DNA of 64,000 nt from Fibrobacterota bacterium. GTDB taxonomy: Bacteria; Fibrobacterota; Fibrobacteria; UBA11236. The translations under genes and the position numbers were made by a program. Shown here one piece after another: positions 57,607-64,000 of this stretch. Location: assembly GCA_028287465.1 (NCBI GenBank), contig JAQBPO010000082.1, positions 122,209 through 186,208 on the forward strand, in the 5' to 3' direction. Each line of letters begins with the position of its first letter. The stretch's first letter is position 1. Under the pieces are notes generated by a model. That model was not told where the DNA came from and searched no databases. It worked only from the letters and a program-made list of their open reading frames with translations.

Positions 57607-58194
57607 ATGCTGAACAGGAACGCCTATTTCATCCGGGAACACACGGGTTTCCTGAAGCTTTCCGATACCTACGATATCCTCGATCCGGAAACCCGGGCCC
57701 AATTGGGAATCGCCCGGGAGAGGCCGGGTCTGGTCGTGCATCTGCTCCGTTTCTTCGTCAACAAGCGCCTGTTGCCCACGGCCGTTTTCGTTTACGAAGG
57801 CGCCGATGCGGAGGCTCAAGGCCGGTTGTTGTTCTCCATCCGTCGCGGGTTCACCCTGCTGAAATCCAGGGTCGAAATTTGCGACCGGGACGGAAAGGCG
57901 GTGGGGTCCCTGGTGAGCAAATTGTTCTCCTTGGGGGGAGCCTTCCGGGTCTTCGATGCAACCGGTATCCAATACGCAACCGTTCAGGGAGATTGGAAAG
58001 GCTGGTCGTTCCGCATCACGGACATGTCGGGGAATGAAATCGGAGCGATAACCAAGAAGTGGGCCGGGATCGGAAAGGAACTGTTCACCACGGCGGACAA
58101 TTACATGATCGCCTTGAAGGATCCCGCTCCCGGCAAGGCCATCCTGCTTTTGGCGGCGGGCCTGGCGGTGGATACGGTCTACAAGGAGAAATAG
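57607..58194 (+). CDS. LURP-one-related / scramblase-like protein
   Basis: 195 residues, no signal peptide or clear membrane helix except a C-terminal stretch (KAILLLAAGLAVDTV). The pattern of repeated strands with FSIRRGFTLLKSRVEI, a D-x-DGKAVGSL turn, and VFDATGIQYATVQGDWKGWSFRI matches the LURP-one/phospholipid scramblase (Tubby-like) fold. Bacterial members have no fixed function; some bind membranes. It lies on the opposite strand between ruvC and ruvA, so the ruv cluster is split by it. Start ATG 57607 has GGGGCAAATC upstream, a weak ribosome-binding site. Confidence 0.8.
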   Translation: MLNRNAYFIREHTGFLKLSDTYDILDPETRAQLGIARERPGLVVHLLRFFVNKRLLPTAVFVYEGADAEAQGRLLFSIRRGFTLLKSRVEICDRDGKAVGSLVSKLFSLGGAFRVFDATGIQYATVQGDWKGWSFRITDMSGNEIGAITKKWAGIGKELFTTADNYMIALKDPAPGKAILLLAAGLAVDTVYKEK

Positions 58195-58240
58195 ATTCCC
58201 GGCGGACGGCGATATCCCTGGCCCCTTCTTGAGTTCTTGC

Positions 58241-58720
58241 CTAGAGGGCTCTTTGAGCCTGGATAAGATGGCAGAAGGCGATGGCCAGGGCGTCCGCGGC
58301 ATCGGCGGGAGTGGGGGGAAGTTTCAGCCCCAGGTGGCTCTGGATCATGATGGCTACTCGCTCCTTGGTGGCGCTGCCCGTTCCCACCGTGGCCTTCTTG
58401 ACCAGGCGGGGGGCGTACTCCGCCACGGGGATGCCCATGGTCTGGGCGGCCACCATGATGGCGCCGCGGGCATGGCCCAGGATCAGGGCGGATTGGGGGA
58501 AGTGGGCGAAGAAGATGCTTTCCAAGGCGAGGGAGCCTGGGGAGTAGACCGTCATCAGGGCCTTGAGTTCGCGGTGGATCTTTTCAAGGCGCAGGGGCAG
58601 GGGGTCGGTGGCCTTGCAGCGTATGACCCCATACTCCAGGACCCGGATGCGCCCGTTTTTCGATTCGAGGAAGGCGTAGCCGGTGCGGTGGGTTCCGGGG
58701 TCGACCCCCAGAACTATCAC
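58241..58720 (-). CDS. ruvC: Holliday junction resolvase RuvC
   Basis: 159 residues. RuvC cuts Holliday junctions with two metal ions in an RNase-H fold. The four acidic residues are visible: Asp7 in LGVDPGTHRTGY, Glu67 in LALESIFF, and Asp140 and Asp143 in the final PADAADALAIAFCH. Lys109 in RLVKKATVG and GSATKERV match the family. Its ATG overlaps the yebC stop by four bases, the usual yebC-ruvC pairing. Confidence 0.96.
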   Translation of the reverse strand: MIVLGVDPGTHRTGYAFLESKNGRIRVLEYGVIRCKATDPLPLRLEKIHRELKALMTVYSPGSLALESIFFAHFPQSALILGHARGAIMVAAQTMGIPVAEYAPRLVKKATVGTGSATKERVAIMIQSHLGLKLPPTPADAADALAIAFCHLIQAQRAL

Positions 58721-59460
58721 AGGTTTTCCAATTCCTTCTGGTCGAACTCCGCATTGGTATGGACGTTCTGGACATCGTCCTGCTCATCCAGGGCTTCGAG
58801 GATGCTCAGTACCTTCTCCGCGTCCTCGCCGGTCACCTTGACCATATTGTCGGCGATCTTCACCACTTCCGCGGTCAGGGGCTTCAGGCCCTTCTTTTCC
58901 AGGGCTTCCGTGAGGGCGTGGAATTTTTCGGGCTCGACCTTGATTTCGTATTCCGTACCGGATGAGTCCAGATCCTCCGCGCCGGCGTCCGTGACGATTT
59001 CGAACAAGGCGTCCTCGCCGATGGCTTCCTTGGCCAGGGTGATGACTCCCTTGGCCTTGAACATCCAGGAGACGGAACCGGCTTCGCCCATGTTCCCGCC
59101 GTTCTTGCTGAAGATATGGCGCATTTCCGCCACGGTGCGGACCTTATTGTCCGTCATGGTATCCACCATGATCGCCGTGCCCGCGGGGCCGTAACCCTCG
59201 TAGGTGATTTCCGAATAGGTGACGCCCTCGAGTTCGCCCGCGCCCTTGGCGATGGCGGTCTCGATGTTCTTGTTGGGCATGTTGGAGCCCTTGGCCTTCA
59301 GGATGGAGGCGCGCAGCCGCGGATTGCCTTCCGGATCGGAACCGCCCATGCGCGCGGCCACCGTGATCTCACGCAGGATGCGGTTGAAGACCTTGGCGCG
59401 GGCCGAATCGATCTTGGCTTTTTTACGCTTGGTTGTCGCCCATTTTGAGTGGCCGGACAT
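58717..59460 (-). CDS. yebC: YebC/PmpR-family protein
   Basis: 247 residues with the family opening MSGHSKWATTKRKKAKIDSA, then ITVAARMGGSDPEGNPRLR and the three-domain layout: YEGYGPAGTAIMVDTMTDNK, the KNGGNMGEAGSVSWMF loop, and a C-terminal domain ending VQNVHTNAEFD. Members were described as transcription factors and more recently as aids to translation of difficult proline-rich stretches in some bacteria. It forms a typical operon with ruvC. Confidence 0.95.
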   Translation of the reverse strand: MSGHSKWATTKRKKAKIDSARAKVFNRILREITVAARMGGSDPEGNPRLRASILKAKGSNMPNKNIETAIAKGAGELEGVTYSEITYEGYGPAGTAIMVDTMTDNKVRTVAEMRHIFSKNGGNMGEAGSVSWMFKAKGVITLAKEAIGEDALFEIVTDAGAEDLDSSGTEYEIKVEPEKFHALTEALEKKGLKPLTAEVVKIADNMVKVTGEDAEKVLSILEALDEQDDVQNVHTNAEFDQKELENL

Positions 59461-59558
59461 GTTGTGGACTCCCGGTTGTTAGGTCGCTAAAGATAGAACT
59501 CAAAACGCGGAATGATAAAGGCAAAATGGGAGGCGGGGACGGGCGCCGCCGGCGGAAA

Positions 59559-61244
59559 TCATTTCTCGCCTTTCCTTTTCGCCTTCCCTTCCTTGGCCGT
59601 GGACCCGCCCATCGCCTTGCGGTAGGCGTCGATGGATTTTGAGAGGCGCTCCGCGATCTGCTTCTGCCCCTTTTCGGAGGACAGGATGCGGCGGTCCTCG
59701 TCATTGGTCAGGTAGCCCATTTCGAAGAGCACGGCGGGCATGTAGGCGCCCACCAGCACGTAGAATCCGGCCTGGCTGGCCCCGGTGGCGTATTTGCCGA
59801 TCTGGAAATCCCCGAATTCCCGGATGATTTGTTCCGCGAATCCTTCGCTTTCATGGGAGTAGAGGTTGAGCTGGTGTTCCAGCAGGATCCACTCGACCGG
59901 GGAAATCTCCCCCTTGCTCTTGCCGCTTTCTTCGCTGATGGCTTCGTTTTCGCGCCGGGCCAGGGCCTTGTCCTCTTCGCTTTCCCCTTCGCGGAGGATG
60001 TACGCGATAAAGCCGGAAACCGTCTTCTTGCGTTTCATGGACCCGCCGATGGAATTGCAATGCAGGCTGATGAAGAGGTCGCCGCCCTTTTCGGAAGCGA
60101 ACTTGGGCCGGTCGGGCAGGCTGATGAACTGGTCATCCTCCCGGGTCATGAGCGCCTTGTACCCCAGTTTGCCCAAGGCCGCCTTGAGCTCCTTGGCCAC
60201 CGCCAGGGTGACCTGGGCTTCGTTCACGCCCCCCACCATGGCGCCTTGATCCTTGCCCCCATGGCCGGGGTCGATGATGATGGTGGAGATTTTCCCCGGG
60301 CGGCCCTTCTCCTGGCCTCCGGTCGCGGCGGCCTCGCTTTCGGCCGTCGCCTTGTCCTTTTCCTTTTCGCGTCTTTCGCTCTTGTCGCTCTTTTTCCGAA
60401 CCGTTACCTGATAACCCTGGGACTCGCCGGAATAGGCCACTTCCACCGTATCGATGGCCCTGGGGATGTTCAGGGTCAGCTGGACCATGTCCTTCTCCTG
60501 GACGGTCATGATGTTCTTGACCAGGCCCTGCCCCTGCGCCTTGAACGGGAATTGCGGCGCCAGTAGGCCGCCCTGGAACTTCAGGATGAAATGGGGGGGG
60601 ACCCAGAAGCTTTCGTATTCCATGGGACCGGCCGTCCGGACGGATACCAAGGTTCCGTTCTCACGGTCCTCGGTGCCTATGTCCAGGATGTTCGATCCTC
60701 CGGGTAGGCCGATGGCCTTGGAAGGCGCCTTTTCCCGTTTGGCCGGGGCCTCCTGGACTTGTTGGACGGCCTCGGGAATGGTGATGGCCAGACCCATGCG
60801 CTGGTTCAGGAGCCGGACCAGGGAGGTTACCGGCAGGTACAGGAACTCCGCCCCGCGGCGGACCGGATAGACCAGGTTCACGACTTCGTCGCCGATGTTC
60901 ATATAGGGATTGTCGATGGTGAAGTACCATTTCCTGCCGGAGGTGTCCGGGATCACGAATTTCTGGCGGTCCGGGACCCAGCTTCCTTCCCGGCCGAAAA
61001 GGCCTTCCAGGACCTGGGAAGAGACGTAACGGATACCTTCGAAGGACGTATCCGGAAAGGTACCTCCCCGCCACTTTGGGCCGCCGTCCTCGGCGGACAG
61101 GTTGGGCTTGAGGGAGACGGTGGCGGAGGCGGGAACGGGAAAGAGGGCGCCGAGAACGGTGAGGGTCGAAAAGAGGAGCAGGGAAGACCTGGCCAGGATG
61201 CCGCGGAACGCCCGATGGGACGTGGGCCAACGAGGGCGGCTCAA
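59559..61244 (-). CDS. N-acetylmuramoyl-L-alanine amidase (Amidase_3)
   Basis: 561 residues. Signal peptide ending PASA (about 42). Residues about 60-170 look like a stalk domain of the copper-amine-oxidase N type; 200-300 is an AMIN-like or linker region (VQLTLNIPRAIDTVEVAYSG). The Amidase_3 catalytic domain (about 320-550) has the zinc ligands: His in IIIDPGHGGKDQG, Glu in VNEAQVTLA, His in ISLHCNSI, and the catalytic Glu in LFEMGYLTNDED. A ~60-residue insertion with REGESEEDKALARRENEAIS sits after the HCNS motif and may be the autoinhibitory helix found in AmiB/AmiC types. It cleaves the peptide stem off glycan strands at division. It overlaps smpB by ATGA. Confidence 0.9.
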   Translation of the reverse strand: MSRPRWPTSHRAFRGILARSSLLLFSTLTVLGALFPVPASATVSLKPNLSAEDGGPKWRGGTFPDTSFEGIRYVSSQVLEGLFGREGSWVPDRQKFVIPDTSGRKWYFTIDNPYMNIGDEVVNLVYPVRRGAEFLYLPVTSLVRLLNQRMGLAITIPEAVQQVQEAPAKREKAPSKAIGLPGGSNILDIGTEDRENGTLVSVRTAGPMEYESFWVPPHFILKFQGGLLAPQFPFKAQGQGLVKNIMTVQEKDMVQLTLNIPRAIDTVEVAYSGESQGYQVTVRKKSDKSERREKEKDKATAESEAAATGGQEKGRPGKISTIIIDPGHGGKDQGAMVGGVNEAQVTLAVAKELKAALGKLGYKALMTREDDQFISLPDRPKFASEKGGDLFISLHCNSIGGSMKRKKTVSGFIAYILREGESEEDKALARRENEAISEESGKSKGEISPVEWILLEHQLNLYSHESEGFAEQIIREFGDFQIGKYATGASQAGFYVLVGAYMPAVLFEMGYLTNDEDRRILSSEKGQKQIAERLSKSIDAYRKAMGGSTAKEGKAKRKGEK

Positions 61245-61708
61245 CGGTTCCGTTCCTTCAGGGCCCGATCGATTTCGCGCTTGGCTTCCTGCTTATGCTT
61301 GTCCTGTCGCTTGTCGCGATCTTCCTTTCCCTTGCATACGCCCACTTCGAGCTTGAGGTTGCTGTCCTTGAAATAGGCCTTTAGGGGGATGATGGTAAAC
61401 CCTTTCATCTCCGTGGCTTCCTTCATTTTGGTGATCTCGGATTTATGGGCGAGCAGCTTGCGTTCCCGGCGGGGGAGGTGGTTGTAGATGTTACCCCAGT
61501 TGTATTCCTGGATATACGCATTGACCAGCCAGAGTTCATCGTTGCGGACCATCACGAACGCTTCGGCGAGCTCCAGTTTTCCCACGCGCACGGACTTCAC
61601 TTCGGTCCCGCGCAGCATGATGCCCACCTCGTAGGTGTCGAAGACATGGTATTCGTGCCGTGCCTTGCGGTTCACGGTTTCGGGCATGCTTTGACGCTTT
61701 GTATTCAT
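61241..61708 (-). CDS. smpB: SsrA-binding protein SmpB
   Basis: 155 residues. SmpB binds tmRNA and rescues stalled ribosomes. The signature NRKARHEYHVFDTYEVGIMLRGTEVKS is complete (the run is split here: NRKARHEYHV, then EVGIMLRGTEVKSVR), followed by ERKLLAHKSEI, the LIPL-type IIPLKAYF, and the C-terminal basic tail KGKEDRDKRQDKHKQEAKRE. No tmRNA gene is seen in this window. It overlaps the amidase gene by four bases. Confidence 0.95.
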   Translation of the reverse strand: MNTKRQSMPETVNRKARHEYHVFDTYEVGIMLRGTEVKSVRVGKLELAEAFVMVRNDELWLVNAYIQEYNWGNIYNHLPRRERKLLAHKSEITKMKEATEMKGFTIIPLKAYFKDSNLKLEVGVCKGKEDRDKRQDKHKQEAKREIDRALKERNR

Positions 61709-61857
61709 GGCTGGAGGGACAATTTAGTAAGAAGTCCTCGGCAGACCCTGGTTCGGGTCGGGTGGAAGGCCCGGAGTGCGAAGAATGGGAGGGAGGGGGA
61801 GGCGCGTCGGGAAACGCGCCGGCCCCTATCCGGAGATCCGGAACCGAAGGGTTCCTA

Positions 61858-62184
61858 TCAGTCCTCTTTGGCGGCGGTTCCGGCTTCCGGTTCCGTTCCG
61901 TCCGAGTTCAAAACGTTCTTCAGTTCCTTGCTGGCCTCGAAAATGGGCTTGAGGCCGGCATCGATATGGACCATTTCGCCGGTGCGGGGATTCCGGGCCG
62001 TGCGGGCCTTCTTCTCCTTGACCTTGAAGCGCCCGAAACCGCGAATCTCGATGTTCTTGCCTTGTACCAAGGACTTCGCGATGGCGTCCAAAAAGCATTC
62101 GACGATGATTTTGGTGTCCACTTGCGTGAGGCCGGTACGGGCCGCGATTTCATCCACGATGTCTTTTTTGGTGACGTTCCCCAT
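61858..62184 (-). CDS. HU/IHF-family DNA-bending protein
   Basis: 108 residues. The family core is clear: TKKDIVDEIAARTGLTQVD, then IEIRGFGRFKVKEKKAR, and TARNPRTGEMVHI with the Pro at the intercalating arm tip. It ends in an acidic, Glu/Ala/Asp tail (GTEPEAGTAAKED), longer than the 90-100 residue norm. Whether it is HU or an IHF subunit cannot be told from one copy. A good promoter lies just upstream (62213-62241). Confidence 0.93.
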   Translation of the reverse strand: MGNVTKKDIVDEIAARTGLTQVDTKIIVECFLDAIAKSLVQGKNIEIRGFGRFKVKEKKARTARNPRTGEMVHIDAGLKPIFEASKELKNVLNSDGTEPEAGTAAKED

Positions 62185-62212
62185 AGGGCTCCTGTGGTCC
62201 GTAACAGTAGGT

Positions 62213-62241
62213 ATAATAACACTTTAGGTATAGGCACGCAA
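62213..62241 (-). promoter_or_regulatory. Promoter for the HU/IHF gene
   Basis: Minus strand: TTGCGT (62236-62241), a 17-base spacer and TATTAT (62213-62218), 28 bases before the ATG at 62184. The -10 matches 5 of 6 consensus positions, the -35 the key TTG. Spacing is ideal. A GGAG lies about 7 bases before the start codon. Confidence 0.6.
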
Positions 62242-62319
62242 GATCGGCCTAACCTTTTTTACCGGAAAAACCGGAGCCATGGGTTCTTACCGTGATTGGT
62301 GTAAAGCCTACCGGCGGGC

Positions 62320-63792
62320 TCAGGACCATTGCTTTAGCTTGAAAAGCACCACTTTATTCAGGGGATCAAGCTCGTAGGCCCTATTGAGGTAAGCGCGGGC
62401 GCGTTCGGGTTGCTTGAGGTTTTCGAAGGCTACGGAAAGCTGGACCAGGGTCGGGACATGGCTGGAGTGGGCCTTCAGGGAGGCTTCCAAATGGCGGATG
62501 GCCTCCTTATACTGGCCATTCCCGTTCAGGAGCACGCCGACCCGGTAATGGGCCTCGGCATGGTCGCGGTTGAATTCCAGGGCCTTGAGGTAGCATTCCA
62601 TGGCATCCGCCCGCAGGGTCTGGATGGCGGTCGGATTCATTTCCTTGTTGGCTACCGACATGCGCAATTCGCCCAGATTGAACCAGGTATTGTAATCCTC
62701 GGGATTCATGTCCAGTTCGGCCCGGTAAGCCTTCTCCGCTTCGGGGTCCTTGCCCAAGTGGTATAGGGCCATTCCCAATTGGCCGTACGCCTTGGCATTG
62801 CGCGGATCCAGTTTAATCACCCGGCGGAAAGCGATCTCGGCGTCTTTATAGTCGCCTTCCAATTGGGCCTTGCGGCCTTGCAGGTAGACGGCCGGGGCAT
62901 AGTCCGGCTTCAATTTCAGGGCCGCTTGCAGGGATGTCCCATAGCCTTTGCGGCCCGGGCCCATTTCCACTTCCATGGTGGCGAGCAGGGTCACCATGGC
63001 CAGGTTCCCCGGATGCTCCTTGAGCGCGGATCGGGCTTCCGTGAAAGCGGCGTCCACTTCGCCCATGCGGTATTGCGCTTCAACTCCCTGGACCCGCACC
63101 GGCATGTTGGCCGGGTTGAGCGCCAGAACCTGTTCCGCCGTGCCCCGGGCTTCCTCGTAATTCGCCGTACCCAGGAAGATATCCGTGGCCATGGCCAGCA
63201 AGCGCTCTTCGCGGGTGGGCATGCGCAATACGCGCCTTAAGGGCGTTAAGGCCTTCTGCAAGGCGCCCGCGGCGTATTGGAGTTCCACGACCTGGCGCAA
63301 TGCGGCGACCTCTTCGCGCGACGGCAGGTACCGGGGCGCGTCCGTTCCGCCATCCCCTTCGGTTTCCCCGGCAGGGGCGGCGGCCGCATGGGAATCGGGT
63401 TTTTCGTTCGGCTTGGAGTCATGCTCGGATTCCGCTTCATGGGCGCTCGGATGCGAGGCTTCCGGGGCCGCTTCCGCGGAGCCGATCCCGCGTTCGCCCG
63501 ATTCGTCCCCGTGTCCGGGTTCTTCCGCGGAAACGCTCGCCAGGGAAATACCGTGATCCCCGACGTCCGCCGCGGTCCCGGCCGGGCCGCCGCTTTCTCC
63601 GTGGCCGGATTCGGCCTTGGCTCCACCGTGGCCAAGGTCGCCGGTCCCGGAAAGGCGCTTTCCATCCTTGAGAAGGAAGAAAGCGGAACCCGCCGCGATC
63701 CAGACCATGGCGGAAAGGATGCCCACGATCTTCACGAGCTTGGCGCCCTTGGGTCGCTTAGCGGAAATCCGTTTCCAAACCTTGTCCATCAT
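62320..63792 (-). CDS. TPR membrane protein
   Basis: 490 residues from ATG 63792 (the next ATG, 63789, is equally possible); GAGG lies 9 bases upstream. A basic N-terminus and one transmembrane helix (about 26-43, ILSAMVWIAAGSAFFLL) anchor it. An acidic Gly/His/Ser/Glu-rich linker (about 50-150) is low-complexity. Residues about 165-490 are tandem TPR units (AFRRVIKLDPRNAKAYGQLG, AEKAYRAELDMNPEDYNTWF, EAIRHLEASLKAHSSHVPTL). It probably forms a scaffold in the periplasm. No partner domain is visible, and the neighbours (HU gene downstream) give no clue to its role. Confidence 0.8.
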   Translation of the reverse strand: MMDKVWKRISAKRPKGAKLVKIVGILSAMVWIAAGSAFFLLKDGKRLSGTGDLGHGGAKAESGHGESGGPAGTAADVGDHGISLASVSAEEPGHGDESGERGIGSAEAAPEASHPSAHEAESEHDSKPNEKPDSHAAAAPAGETEGDGGTDAPRYLPSREEVAALRQVVELQYAAGALQKALTPLRRVLRMPTREERLLAMATDIFLGTANYEEARGTAEQVLALNPANMPVRVQGVEAQYRMGEVDAAFTEARSALKEHPGNLAMVTLLATMEVEMGPGRKGYGTSLQAALKLKPDYAPAVYLQGRKAQLEGDYKDAEIAFRRVIKLDPRNAKAYGQLGMALYHLGKDPEAEKAYRAELDMNPEDYNTWFNLGELRMSVANKEMNPTAIQTLRADAMECYLKALEFNRDHAEAHYRVGVLLNGNGQYKEAIRHLEASLKAHSSHVPTLVQLSVAFENLKQPERARAYLNRAYELDPLNKVVLFKLKQWS

Positions 63793-64000
63793 GGGAAGGA
63801 CCCTCGGCCGGATTTTTGGAACCGGCCCCATGAGATTCTAAGGGGAGGGGAGGTGTTTGAGCAAGACTTGAAGCGGATCTTCCACCGGATTCACCGTAAA
63901 ATCCCGCCCCGCTTCAGCTTGTGGTGGTTAAAGCGGGGCCGATCAACCGGCCTTGGAGGCCCGGCTTCGCTGCGGGGGTCCGGGTGCTCAGTCGGCCGAG

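Noticed and set aside
63960..64000. GGTGCTCAGTCGGCCGAG at the right edge, like a tRNA D-arm
   Set aside because: GCTC...GAGC can pair, but position 8 is not U, position 21 is not A, and no acceptor or anticodon arm can be checked as the window ends.

Overview
The window looks like a chromosome segment of a high-GC, diderm (Gram-negative) bacterium. It carries many lipoproteins with clear lipoboxes, outer-membrane beta-barrel candidates, long TPR proteins and FlgD-type Ig folds. That mix fits the Fibrobacterota / wider FCB neighbourhood best; this is an inference from gene style, with no rRNA or marker phylogeny behind it. No tRNA, rRNA, CRISPR array, transposase or integrase was recognised.

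Region 1 (1-18.7 kb) is accessory. A tight four-gene operon encodes a giant exported protein built from five visible copies of a module (chitobiase-type Ig domain plus a seven-blade RCC1 propeller), a TolB-like propeller protein, a FlgD-Ig lipoprotein and a Sec-exported RHS/YD-repeat protein with a cysteine-rich C-terminal tip. Base composition falls sharply inside the RHS gene. Downstream lie three paralogous lipoproteins sharing a KVPFKS core and four cysteines, two broken DUF4279-like genes each overlapping the next lipoprotein by ATGA, and a secreted CX5R phosphatase with a possible cytochrome c'-like tail. The cluster resembles a polymorphic-toxin locus with a decaying immunity array.

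Region 2 (18.8-32.6 kb) has envelope and housekeeping genes: DUF2062 membrane protein, GDSL/TPR protein, zinc-ribbon protein, RmlC epimerase, PhnP-like metallo-hydrolase, lamin-tail lipoprotein, PssA, and a four-gene signalling operon (small membrane protein, histidine kinase, OmpR-type regulator, TPR/beta-propeller protein), followed by a LysM-like exported protein.

Region 3 (33.0-43.4 kb) is a tightly coupled seven-gene operon: a small MerR/BldC-type HTH protein, two related beta-barrel candidates, a 1162-residue exported TPR protein, a 1000-residue TPR lipoprotein and two small exported proteins. Its layout recalls the Glt/Agl gliding or envelope-spanning machinery of Myxococcota, but this is only a resemblance of architecture.

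Region 4 (43.4-64 kb) is mostly core: GpmI, an RlmD/TrmA-type methyltransferase with a very long basic tail, a CbiX-like chelatase, a STAS protein, GcvT, FtsK, a 1-Cys peroxiredoxin, an SGNH hydrolase, RuvB, RuvA, RuvC, YebC, an N-acetylmuramoyl-L-alanine amidase, SmpB, an HU/IHF protein and a TPR membrane protein. Between ftsK and the peroxiredoxin gene lies a 0.7 kb non-coding stretch with a nested ~195-base palindrome and a 72-base tandem repeat.
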